A stretch of DNA of 7,311 nucleotides from Thermoplasmata archaeon M9B1D (GCA_002900535.1 MUGC01000057.1:1-7311), one strand, 5' to 3'. Shown: positions 1 to 6,093, counted from the stretch's first letter. Program-made: numbers and translations. Notes: generated by a model from the letters alone, not told the origin.

Positions 1-1
1 C

Positions 2-2011
2 TCTTGTCAGATTGTTGCAGTTCATCCAAATGATGAACGTGCACCTTGGCTTGTTGGTCAAATTCTTGTTGTCCCAATTTTTAATAAAGAAGTAAAAATC
101 GTGGAAGATGAAGCAGTAGACCCTGATTTTGGTTCTGGAATTGTTATGATATGTACGATTGGTGATAAAGAGGATTTAAACTGGGTTTTTAAATACAAAC
201 TACCAATTGAAATGAGTATTGATGAAGAAGGATGTATGACAGATATATGCGGATTATACAAAGGTATGAAAATCGTTGATGCTCGGAAAAAAATAATTGA
301 GGATCTAACGAAAAATGATTTGCTGTTAAAATCAGAGCCTCTTGATCAAAACGTTGGTGCTTGCTGGCGGTGTAAAACACCAGTTGAATATGTAAATGCA
401 GAACAATGGTTTTTGAAAACAACTGATTTTAAGGAAATGGTTCTTGAAAAAAGCGATGAAATGGCATGGTACCCTGAGTTTATGAAAATAAGACTTGAAG
501 AATGGGTAAACAGTCTTGAATGGGACTGGGTAATTTCCCGCCAGCGTTATTTTGCAACACCAATTCCTCTATGGGAATGCGAAAAATGTGCTGAGGTAAT
601 CCTTGCAAAAAAAGAAGACTGTTATATTGATCCAACTATTGACAAACCATCTGTTTCCAAATGTCCAAAATGTGGTGGAAAACTTATTGGTTGTGAAGAT
701 GTTTTTGATACATGGATGGATTCATCGATTTCTCCACTGTATAATACGTTTTGGCATCGTGATTGGGATAAATTCAAAAAACTTTATCCAATGAGCGTTC
801 GCCCTCAGGCCCATGATATAATAAGGACATGGGCATTTTATACGATTTTACGTTGCACCTTGCTTACAGATGAAAAACCTTTTGAAGATATAATGATGGG
901 TGGATTTATCTTATCTGAAGATGGGACACCAATGCATGCAAGTCTTGGAAATGTAATAGACCCACTTCAAATAATCGATGAATATGGATCAGACTCTTTC
1001 AGATGTTACGCTGCAAGTTGTGCACTTGGAGAAGACAATCCTTTTAGACGTAAAGATGTAATACGTGGAACAAAACTTCTTAGAAAAATTTGGAATGTCC
1101 AGCAATTTATTATCAATATATTAAAAGACGGAAAACCCAATAAAACAGAACTTATAGATATTGACAAATGGATTTTAACAAAATACAGTAAACTAGTAAA
1201 GAAATGTACAAAACAGATGGATACTTATGATTATTCACAGACAATGAAAGATGTTGAATACTTTTTATGGCATGAACTAGCAGATCATTACCTTGAAATG
1301 ATTAAAAAAAGTATTTATGAAAATAAAAACATAGAAACAGAGAGTATAAAATATACACTATATACACTTGGCCTTGGTACACTTAAACTTTTTGCAGTAT
1401 TTTTACCGCATCTGACAGAAGAAATCTATCAAAATTTCTATAAAAAATTTGAAGGTGATATTAGTATTCATTTATCAGCTTGGCCTGAAGGGATAGATTC
1501 TTATACTGAAAAAGAAAAATCAGGAGAAGCTGTTAAAAATTGTATATCACAAGTGCGATCATGGAAAAGTGAGCAGGGAATTGCTCTAAATAGTCGTGTA
1601 GAAGCAGTTGCGACATATTCATCAAAGAACAATATAAAGATGATTAAACCTAGTAGTTCAATTATAATTTCAACACTTAATTATCCAAAGGATCATGAAT
1701 TTAAAGAGGGTAAACCAGATGTTGAAGAAAAAATTACCAAACTTAAACCTGTTTATTCAAAAATCGGCCCGTCTTTAAAGAAAAACGCGCAGGAAATAAT
1801 CAAAAATGTACGGATAAATCAAGATGAAATTATTAAAAAAATTGAAAATAAGGGTGATATTGCATTATCAGAGATTCATCCTACTGGTTCAAAAAATGAA
1901 TTTTTAATTAAAGATGGTTACTTTCAAATTGAAAAAGAAGTAAAAGTCAAAGGAAAAAAAGATAGTAAGATAATTACCTTTGATGATTTTTACCTAGAAA
2001 TAAAAAACTAA
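2..2011 (+). CDS. valS: Valine--tRNA ligase (ValRS), C-terminal part, 5' end outside window
   Basis: Class I aminoacyl-tRNA synthetase charging tRNA-Val in the cytoplasm. The frame is open from base 2, giving 669 residues; roughly the first 200 residues, including the HIGH motif, lie to the left. Visible in order (window residue numbers): the end of the CP1 editing domain (PNDERAPW near residue 10, DPDFGSGIVMICTIGDKED near 37-55), cysteine pairs at 121/124, 193/196 and 221/224 that look like zinc sites, the VISRQ motif at 177-181, DTWMDSS, then the KMSKS position at 310-314, which reads PMHAS. A helical anticodon-binding domain follows (DKWILTKYSKLVKK through the FLPHLTEEIYQNF region), and a C-terminal extension with LKPVYSKIGPSLKKNAQEI that resembles the tail domain of archaeal ValRS and IleRS. 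The next gene starts 66 bp downstream with its own promoter. Family assignment is firm; only the divergent KMSKS loop is odd. Confidence 0.97.
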   Translation, partial: SCQIVAVHPNDERAPWLVGQILVVPIFNKEVKIVEDEAVDPDFGSGIVMICTIGDKEDLNWVFKYKLPIEMSIDEEGCMTDICGLYKGMKIVDARKKIIEDLTKNDLLLKSEPLDQNVGACWRCKTPVEYVNAEQWFLKTTDFKEMVLEKSDEMAWYPEFMKIRLEEWVNSLEWDWVISRQRYFATPIPLWECEKCAEVILAKKEDCYIDPTIDKPSVSKCPKCGGKLIGCEDVFDTWMDSSISPLYNTFWHRDWDKFKKLYPMSVRPQAHDIIRTWAFYTILRCTLLTDEKPFEDIMMGGFILSEDGTPMHASLGNVIDPLQIIDEYGSDSFRCYAASCALGEDNPFRRKDVIRGTKLLRKIWNVQQFIINILKDGKPNKTELIDIDKWILTKYSKLVKKCTKQMDTYDYSQTMKDVEYFLWHELADHYLEMIKKSIYENKNIETESIKYTLYTLGLGTLKLFAVFLPHLTEEIYQNFYKKFEGDISIHLSAWPEGIDSYTEKEKSGEAVKNCISQVRSWKSEQGIALNSRVEAVATYSSKNNIKMIKPSSSIIISTLNYPKDHEFKEGKPDVEEKITKLKPVYSKIGPSLKKNAQEIIKNVRINQDEIIKKIENKGDIALSEIHPTGSKNEFLIKDGYFQIEKEVKVKGKKDSKIITFDDFYLEIKN

Positions 2012-2013
2012 AA

Positions 2014-2025
2014 TTTTGAATTTTT
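2014..2025 (+). terminator. Possible U-rich terminator after valS
   Basis: Two short T runs (TTTT and TTTTT) begin 3 nt after the valS stop, with no hairpin. Archaeal RNA polymerase often terminates on U-rich tracts, so this is plausible, but runs this short are common in such AT-rich DNA. Confidence 0.25.
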
Positions 2026-2034
2026 CTCGACATC

Positions 2035-2042
2035 TATATATA
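2035..2042 (+). promoter_or_regulatory. TATA box of the acetate transporter gene
   Basis: TATATATA lies 35 nt before the ATG at 2078. With the usual archaeal distance of about 25 nt from box centre to start site, transcription would begin near 2063 and give a leader of about 15 nt. No Shine-Dalgarno sequence is visible before the ATG, which fits a short-leader transcript. Inferred from sequence and position only. Confidence 0.55.
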
Positions 2043-2052
2043 CATGTTTTTT

Positions 2053-2073
2053 AATTCAGCCGCCCAGTGAATT
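2053..2073. promoter_or_regulatory. Palindrome over predicted transcription start (candidate operator)
   Basis: AATTCA (2053-2058) and TGAATT (2068-2073) form perfect 6-bp arms around a 9-nt spacer, GCCGCCCAG, which is strikingly GC-rich for this DNA. The element sits between the TATA box and the ATG. Because the predicted start of transcription (about 2063) falls inside the spacer, a DNA operator for a dimeric regulator is more likely than an RNA hairpin. Confidence 0.35.
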
Positions 2074-2077
2074 TACT

Positions 2078-2680
2078 ATGGCTGAAGAAAAAAATTTATT
2101 GGCAAATCCTGCACCACTTGGTCTAATGGGTTTTGGTATGACAACGGTTTTATTGAATATACATAACACAATGCCTGAAGTATTTGCTGTAAACTCAATA
2201 ATTCTGGCGATGGGTATATTTTATGGTGGACTTGCGCAGATTATTGCAGGAATTCTTGAATTTAGAAAAGGAAACACATTTGGTGTTACGGCTTTTACTT
2301 CGTATGGTCTTTTCTGGATGAGCCTTGTGTTTCTGTGGGTGTTCCCAACTGTTTTTGCAGGTAGTGCAATGGCTTCAGCGCCAAGTGAAACATTCATGGG
2401 ATGGTACCTATTTATGTGGGGCTTTTTCACTATGATGATGTTTATTGGAACGCTTAAGAAGAATTTTTCATTAAGCTTTGTTTTCCTAACTTTATTCATA
2501 TTGTTCTATTTGCTTGCTCTTAGAGACTGGGGAATGATTCCAACAAATATTGCTTGGTTAATTGGTGTTGAAGGAATAGTTTGTGGCTTCAGCGCTGTTT
2601 ATCTTGCGATGGCTGAGGTTATAAACGAAAACCTTGGTAGAACAGTGCTTCCAATTGGTAGGCCAATAATTAGAAAATAA
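2078..2680 (+). CDS. Acetate uptake transporter, GPR1/FUN34/YaaH (AceTr/SatP) family
   Basis: A 200-residue inner-membrane protein expected to move acetate or a similar short carboxylate with protons. The family signature NPAPLGL is at residues 10-16, and the conserved GGLAQIIAG (50-58), EFRKGNTFG (61-69) and the tail YLAMAEVINENLGRTVLPIG are all present. About six hydrophobic segments are seen, near 14-28, 36-58, 70-92, 107-124, 131-147 and 155-178, as the family requires. Length is normal and nothing is missing. A Methanosarcina member of this family has been proposed as an acetate permease (AceP), so uptake or release of acetate in energy or carbon metabolism is likely; the direction cannot be told from sequence. 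It is a single-gene unit with its own TATA box, and its stop codon lies 2 bp from the stop of the converging DUF362 gene. Confidence 0.93.
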   Translation: MAEEKNLLANPAPLGLMGFGMTTVLLNIHNTMPEVFAVNSIILAMGIFYGGLAQIIAGILEFRKGNTFGVTAFTSYGLFWMSLVFLWVFPTVFAGSAMASAPSETFMGWYLFMWGFFTMMMFIGTLKKNFSLSFVFLTLFILFYLLALRDWGMIPTNIAWLIGVEGIVCGFSAVYLAMAEVINENLGRTVLPIGRPIIRK

Positions 2681-2682
2681 AA

Positions 2683-3663
2683 TTAAATTTCAATAATTTG
2701 ATATGAGGATGATCCTAGTCCGATTTCCTCACCATATTTTATTTGTTTACTAGGATCTACTCTGTTTTCTTTATAAAAAATATCTGGTTTTTTTTCATGT
2801 ATAATGTCGAGTGAGGCTTGGTCAATTGCAACAATATCATCTGATATTAAAAATCCCATATCTGGACAAATTATTGGTCCTGCGAGGGGGTCACAATCAC
2901 AGCTTTTTGAAATACGGTTTACATCATTAATGTAAATAACATTTTTATCCTGTACAGATGCTTTTGCGGAACATGAAAGAAGATACTGGAAATTTTTTTC
3001 TTCATTTGTTAAAGCGTTGTAATCACAGTTTTCAACACAAGCACCACATCCAAAACAATTACGTTTGTTAAATTTCCATTTTTTATCATTTACTTTTATT
3101 GCATTAAAAGCACAAACTTCGGCACATATTCCGCAGTAGTTACAAGCTTCTTTATGATATAAGGGTCTACTTGCATGATGTATTTTCCTTTTTTCTTCTT
3201 TTGTTACACCGCCCATTCCAAAATTTTTTATTGCTCCACCCATGCCTGATGCTATATGTCCTTTTACATGTGAAAAAGCAATAACATCTGATGAATCATA
3301 AAGTGTTTTTCCCACTTCAAAATTACGCTCTTCTACTTTTACATTTATACCTGTGTCATCTATTATAATATTACATCCAAGTTTTCTATATCCATGAATT
3401 TTTGCAAGTTTTTCATATCCGAACTTTGTATGACGCAAACCAGGGTATGCTACAGTTGTATCATATAAAAATGGTTCAATTTTAAATTTTTTTAGCTCTT
3501 CAATAAAAGGCTTAATGATTCCTGGTTTTGGGTAGTATCTATTACCAGTTTCTCCCATATGTAGTTTAAATAAAACTTTTTTACCAGAGAAGCTATCTAT
3601 ATTAAAATTTTCAAATGCGTATTTAATTTTTTTAAGATTAGTAAAATGTATAACTTTTTTCAT
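2683..3663 (-). CDS. DUF362 protein with two [4Fe-4S] ferredoxin motifs
   Basis: A 326-residue soluble protein of unknown function, resembling the DUF362-plus-Fe-S-centre family (COG2768 type). The DUF362 part spans about residues 28-165 and has the conserved stretch HVKGHIASGMGGAIKNFGMG (132-151). Two CxxCxxCxxxC motifs follow: Cys174/177/180/184 and Cys203/206/209/213, each expected to bind a [4Fe-4S] cluster. A further cysteine-rich stretch, KSCDCDPLAGPIICPDMG, and the conserved VAIDQASLDII lie near the C terminus. An electron-transfer or redox role is likely, but substrate and partner are unknown. I chose the ATG at 3663: it makes an ATGA overlap with the upstream Hps-RraA stop and has GGGAG 11 nt ahead. 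An in-frame GTG at 3681 would add six residues but lacks its own ribosome site. Translation is probably coupled to the gene upstream. Confidence 0.9.
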   Translation of the reverse strand: MKKVIHFTNLKKIKYAFENFNIDSFSGKKVLFKLHMGETGNRYYPKPGIIKPFIEELKKFKIEPFLYDTTVAYPGLRHTKFGYEKLAKIHGYRKLGCNIIIDDTGINVKVEERNFEVGKTLYDSSDVIAFSHVKGHIASGMGGAIKNFGMGGVTKEEKRKIHHASRPLYHKEACNYCGICAEVCAFNAIKVNDKKWKFNKRNCFGCGACVENCDYNALTNEEKNFQYLLSCSAKASVQDKNVIYINDVNRISKSCDCDPLAGPIICPDMGFLISDDIVAIDQASLDIIHEKKPDIFYKENRVDPSKQIKYGEEIGLGSSSYQIIEI

Positions 3664-4955
3664 CCGATTTTTTTCTCCCACTTTTTAACCTTTACAACTG
3701 TTTCTAGTGATCCACCTTTTTTTATTTCTTCACGTATTCGATTTTCTTGTTCTTTAACATCGAGTGCGCGGTTTGCTATTTCTTGTGCAATTTCTTGTGG
3801 TACAACAACAACACCTGAATCATCTCCAATGATCCAATCCCCGGTTTTTACTGTTTGAGAGCCACAAACAATCTCGGCGCCTATTTCTCCGTAACCTTTG
3901 GGTTCTCCTGCATTTGAAGAAATATGCCTGGAAAACACAGGGAAATTTATTTTTACAAGATCATCAAGATCTCGTATTGCTCCATCGATAACTACTCCAC
4001 AAAGACCTTTAATTTTTGCACTCCAAGTAGCAAGTTCGCCCCATATCGCTGTTTTTCCACCGTTTACATCTACAACAATTATTTCTCCTTTTTCTCCTTT
4101 GTCTATTGCTTCTATTGGTTTTGCCCAGTCTCCATTAATTGTTTTAACAGTAAGTGCTCTTCCAACCATATGGAAACCAAGTTTTATGGGTCGGATATCT
4201 TTCATTGCACCTGTTTTATGCATTGCATCAGAAATATTTGGTGTAGATACTAAAGAAAATGCTTTTTTCAGTTCGTTTTTATCATATTTTTTGAAAAGAT
4301 CGGTTTTTATCGCTTTTTTTTCATTTATCGCTTTTTTTATTTGTTCAGTAGCTTTTATTACGTTTTTGGCTTTTGTTATTGCTCCTCCAACAATTATGAT
4401 ACTTGCTCCTGCATTTACAATATCTGTTGCGTTTTCGCTATTGATTCCCCCTGCAACAGCAATGGGAATCCTTGTTTTGTTAAAAATTAAACGCAGGATT
4501 TCTATTGGTTTTTTACCTGTCATCTGTTCATCTATTCCAATATGGATGCAAAGATAATCTACTCCTATTTTTTCTAGTTCTTGTGCTCTTTTTATTTTGT
4601 CTTTTACACATATTAAATCCACCATTAGTTTTGCTCCATATTTTCGTGCTGATTTTAGGGCATCATTAATAGTGCTGTCGTCTGCTGCTGCAAGAATTAC
4701 TACTATGTCTGCTCCTGCTTTTGCAGCCATTTCTGTTTCAAAAGCACCGGTATCCATTGTTTTCATATCAGCTACAATTGTTTTTTTTGGAAATGTATCT
4801 TTTAGTTTTCTTATTATATCCATTCCTTCGCTTTTTATTAGAGGTGTTCCTGCTTCTAGCCAGTCTGCACCCCCTTTTACAGAATCTTTTGCAATAGCTA
4901 TTGCTCTATGTTCATTTAATAAGTCTAATGCAACTTGTAAAATTACCCCTTTCAT
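3660..4955 (-). CDS. hps: Bifunctional 3-hexulose-6-phosphate synthase / RraA-like protein
   Basis: A 431-residue fusion. Residues 1-210 are a TIM-barrel of the OMP decarboxylase superfamily matching 3-hexulose-6-phosphate synthase: ALD with Asp11, the DxKxxD motif at Asp63/Lys65/Asp68, and the phosphate-binding loops AGGIN (168-172) and IIVGGAI (187-193). Hps joins formaldehyde to ribulose 5-phosphate; in many archaea the reverse reaction supplies ribulose 5-phosphate. A lysine-rich linker (about 211-226) leads to an RraA-like domain (about 227-412) with NGGKTAIWGELAT and GAIRD (325-329). The Arg-Asp pair is the one used by the related HMG/CHA aldolases, so a second lyase activity is possible, though no role is proven for archaeal fusions. 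Similar fusions are annotated in archaea as Hps/ribonuclease regulator. The partner isomerase Phi is not in the window. The gene leads the operon; its ATG has no visible Shine-Dalgarno site, but a TATA box lies about 58 nt upstream. Confidence 0.94.
   Translation of the reverse strand: MKGVILQVALDLLNEHRAIAIAKDSVKGGADWLEAGTPLIKSEGMDIIRKLKDTFPKKTIVADMKTMDTGAFETEMAAKAGADIVVILAAADDSTINDALKSARKYGAKLMVDLICVKDKIKRAQELEKIGVDYLCIHIGIDEQMTGKKPIEILRLIFNKTRIPIAVAGGINSENATDIVNAGASIIIVGGAITKAKNVIKATEQIKKAINEKKAIKTDLFKKYDKNELKKAFSLVSTPNISDAMHKTGAMKDIRPIKLGFHMVGRALTVKTINGDWAKPIEAIDKGEKGEIIVVDVNGGKTAIWGELATWSAKIKGLCGVVIDGAIRDLDDLVKINFPVFSRHISSNAGEPKGYGEIGAEIVCGSQTVKTGDWIIGDDSGVVVVPQEIAQEIANRALDVKEQENRIREEIKKGGSLETVVKVKKWEKKIG
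3675..3679 (-). promoter_or_regulatory. Ribosome binding site deciding the DUF362 gene start
   Basis: GGGAG on the minus strand ends 11 nt before the ATG at 3663, inside the last codons of the Hps-RraA gene. The spacing is slightly long, but it supports the ATG over the GTG at 3681, which the site would overlap. Confidence 0.5.
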
Positions 4956-4983
4956 AAAACATGGAATAAAAAGATCTGTTTAA

Positions 4984-4996
4984 AAACCTAAGGTTT
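4984..4996. promoter_or_regulatory. Palindrome at predicted hps transcription start (candidate operator)
   Basis: AAACCT-A-AGGTTT is a perfect palindrome with 6-bp arms. It lies about 22-25 nt downstream of the hps TATA box, where transcription of the operon should begin, which is a classical position for an archaeal repressor. The half-site AAACCTA recurs at 5066-5072 and, inverted, at 5125-5131 in the same gap. Confidence 0.4.
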
Positions 4997-5010
4997 GACT
5001 TCAAGAAAGA

Positions 5011-5018
5011 TTTATACA
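5011..5018 (-). promoter_or_regulatory. TATA box of the hps-DUF362 operon
   Basis: On the minus strand this reads TGTATAAA, close to the archaeal consensus. The predicted start of transcription is near 4988-4990, giving a leader of about 34 nt before the ATG at 4955. Read on the plus strand the same box is TTTATACA, and would start a rightward transcript near 5038-5040, at the left arm of the inverted repeat, so the box could serve both directions. Confidence 0.6.
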
Positions 5019-5037
5019 ATATTTGTTAATATTTGTT
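5018..5037. repeat. Tandem 10-bp direct repeat beside the hps TATA box
   Basis: AATATTTGTT occurs twice without a gap (5018-5027 and 5028-5037). It directly abuts the TATA box on the side where TFB binds for leftward transcription. A 10-bp period puts both copies on the same face of the helix, as expected for a cooperatively bound activator or regulator site. No regulator is identified. Confidence 0.55.
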
Positions 5038-5106
5038 GGTATAGGAAAAAAGGTAGGATGGGAAAAAACCTATATTGAGGAGATAAATATGGCTTTCCTA
5101 TACCAA
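5036..5106. repeat. Perfect 13-bp inverted repeat with 45-nt loop (possible structured RNA or regulator site)
   Basis: TTGGTATAGGAAA (5036-5048) is the exact reverse complement of TTTCCTATACCAA (5094-5106). Inside the loop, TAGG (5054-5057) can pair with CCTA (5069-5072), and ATATT (5072-5076) with AATAT (5086-5090), leaving GAGGAG exposed in the second loop; the two inner stems compete for one base. As RNA this could be a three-way junction. As DNA it could be a pair of regulator sites. It matches no RNA family that I recognise, and the strand is unknown. Confidence 0.5.
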
Positions 5107-5115
5107 TTTATATAA
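5089..5115 (+). CDS. Possible 8-residue leader peptide (MAFLYQFI)
   Basis: ATG at 5089 is preceded by GAGGAG (5077-5082) at 6-nt spacing, a better ribosome site than most larger genes here have. The frame encodes MAFLYQFI and stops with TAA at 5113. Its codons include the right arm of the inverted repeat, so translation and folding would exclude each other, as in attenuator leaders. A second tiny frame, MGKNLY (5058-5078), ends inside its ribosome site. Such short frames arise easily by chance, and no function is claimed. Confidence 0.2.
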   Translation: MAFLYQFI

Positions 5116-5136
5116 AAAAAATTGTAGGTTTCTTAG

Positions 5137-5144
5137 TATATATA
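5137..5144 (+). promoter_or_regulatory. TATA-like box upstream of the methyltransferase gene
   Basis: TATATATA on the plus strand would start a transcript near 5165 and give the methyltransferase a leader of about 100 nt containing the AAGGAG site. A rival box, TTTAAATA at 5236-5243, would start transcription at about 5264 and make the gene leaderless. The sequence is symmetric and AT-rich, so direction and use are uncertain. Confidence 0.3.
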
Positions 5145-5244
5145 GTTTATTTTACATCTCATACCAAATGTATATGAAAAAGAGGATAGGAGTATTTTTA
5201 GTGTGATAATATTTAACACAATTTAAGGGATTAAATTTAAATAC

Positions 5245-5250
5245 AAGGAG
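5245..5250 (+). promoter_or_regulatory. Distant ribosome binding site of the methyltransferase gene
   Basis: AAGGAG ends 14 nt before the ATG at 5265, longer than the usual 5-10 nt. No in-frame ATG, GTG or TTG lies closer, because a stop codon occurs in frame at 5238 and nothing suitable follows. Either the long spacing is tolerated or the transcript is leaderless and the match is fortuitous. Confidence 0.35.
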
Positions 5251-5264
5251 AAAATCCGAAATTA

Positions 5265-6059
5265 ATGACAATTAATCCTAAAATACCATTAAGCCAATTC
5301 AATGACTTTATAAAAAAACTTGAACTACAAGCACTTGAAACAGCAGAAGAAAGAATGCCTCTATATTTAAAGATAGGAATAAAAGATGCAAGAAAAATTC
5401 TTGATGTTGGCTGTGGTTCAGGGATGGTAACAAGAGATATTGCTCATCTTACAAAGGGTAAAGTTATTGGAATTGATGGTTCAAAAGAAATGATAAATGT
5501 AGCAAATAAGATTTTAAAGAATTATAAAAATGTTGAACTTAAGGTTGGAAATGCTGAAGATGTTCCTTTTGATGATAATTTCTTTGATATTGTTACCTGT
5601 AATCTTGTTTTGATGTGGGCGGAAAAACCTCAGAAGGTTGTTAATGAAATGGCAAGAGTATGTAAACCAGGTGGAAAAGTACTTGCATCCCTTGAGCCTG
5701 ATTATGGTGGCAAGCTTCATTATCCTGAAGACCAAAAGGTTGATCCGATTTTTGCTGGTAAAGCTATAAAAAAGAGAGGCGGGGATCCTCATATAGGTAG
5801 AAAACTTAGACTTTTATTTGTCAGAGCAGGTCTTAAAACTGTTGTTGGCATCGGAAATAATCGTATATGGAGTTGTGAAGAAGATAAGGCGTATTATCAT
5901 CATGCGAGAGATTTTTATGTTAAAGCATTGAAAGATGAAGGGCTTTCTCAAAAAGAAGTTGATAGATGGGAGTATGAATATCTGCGATCACTTGATGAAG
6001 GTGTTCAGCTGAATTTTTTTCCACAGTTTTATGCAATTGGTACTAAACCAGAGGCTTAA
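5265..6059 (+). CDS. Class I SAM-dependent methyltransferase, substrate unknown
   Basis: A 264-residue cytoplasmic enzyme with a complete Rossmann-type SAM site of the Methyltransf_11/25 kind. Motif I is DVGCGSG (residues 47-53), the acidic residue after strand 2 is Asp71 in GIDGS, the adenine-contact motif is NAEDVPF (96-102), and FDIVTCNLVLMW (107-118) with KPGGKVLASLEPD follows in motif order. Residues 1-40 form a helical N-terminal cap, and the region after about 170 is a variable C-terminal part rich in aromatic and charged residues (WSCEEDKAYYHHARDFY), which probably shapes the substrate pocket. These small-molecule methyltransferases act on quinones, lipids, metals or cofactors, and the sequence does not decide among them. 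It lies 34 bp before folD; a shared link through C1 units is possible, but the U-rich gap argues for separate transcripts. Confidence 0.9.
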   Translation: MTINPKIPLSQFNDFIKKLELQALETAEERMPLYLKIGIKDARKILDVGCGSGMVTRDIAHLTKGKVIGIDGSKEMINVANKILKNYKNVELKVGNAEDVPFDDNFFDIVTCNLVLMWAEKPQKVVNEMARVCKPGGKVLASLEPDYGGKLHYPEDQKVDPIFAGKAIKKRGGDPHIGRKLRLLFVRAGLKTVVGIGNNRIWSCEEDKAYYHHARDFYVKALKDEGLSQKEVDRWEYEYLRSLDEGVQLNFFPQFYAIGTKPEA

Positions 6060-6066
6060 ATAACAG

Positions 6067-6090
6067 TTTTAGTTTTACCATTTTTTTGTT
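6067..6090 (+). terminator. U-rich tract between methyltransferase and folD
   Basis: The 34-bp gap is mostly T on the plus strand: two TTTT runs, then TTTTTTT at 6081-6087. There is no hairpin, but archaeal termination needs only such tracts. A TATA-like TTAAATAA over the methyltransferase stop (6056-6063) could start folD transcription near 6083, giving an about 10-nt leader. The absence of a ribosome site before folD agrees with this. Confidence 0.4.
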
Positions 6091-6093
6091 AAT

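Larger units (their letters stand above)
4956..5264. other. 309-bp divergent intergenic region, rich in repeats
   Basis: This gap separates the minus-strand hps operon from the plus-strand methyltransferase gene. From left to right it holds a 13-bp palindrome, a TATA box for hps, two tandem copies of a 10-bp repeat, a perfect 13-bp inverted repeat enclosing 45 nt, two very short plus-strand reading frames (5089-5115 with a good ribosome site and 5168-5206 without), TATA-like sequences at 5137 and 5236, and AAGGAG before the methyltransferase. No tRNA, C/D-box or other known RNA signature was recognised, and no longer coding frame runs through it on either strand. It is much longer than the other gaps in the window (2-66 bp), which suggests a regulatory region or a small RNA gene. 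Confidence 0.8.

Noticed and set aside
101..103. GTG at 101 as the start of the synthetase gene
   Set aside because: The frame is open to the window edge, and residues before it (PNDERAPWLVG) match ValRS, so this is an internal valine codon.
3663..3681. GTG start at 3681 for the DUF362 protein
   Set aside because: The GGGAG ribosome site overlaps this codon, and the ATG at 3663 gives a typical ATGA coupling.
3898..4557. 219-codon open frame on the plus strand
   Set aside because: It lies antisense to the well-supported Hps-RraA gene, has no ribosome site, and its phenylalanine/serine/isoleucine-rich translation is typical of a shadow of a lysine-rich gene.
4597..4983. 128-codon plus-strand open frame running into the intergenic region
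   Set aside because: It is antisense to the Hps domain and its composition follows from the opposite strand's codons; nothing resembles a known family.
5036..5106. Reading the inverted repeat as an insertion-sequence remnant, or as a tRNA or C/D-box RNA gene
   Set aside because: There is no transposase fragment or target duplication, no tRNA-like T-loop or acceptor pattern, and no RTGATGA/CTGA boxes.
5202..5220. TGTG-N11-CACA dyad before the methyltransferase
   Set aside because: Arms of four bases are expected by chance in this AT-rich gap, and the position relative to a promoter is unclear.
5514..5792. 92-codon minus-strand open frame
   Set aside because: It is fully inside the methyltransferase gene, whose SAM motifs are intact, and shows no domain of its own.
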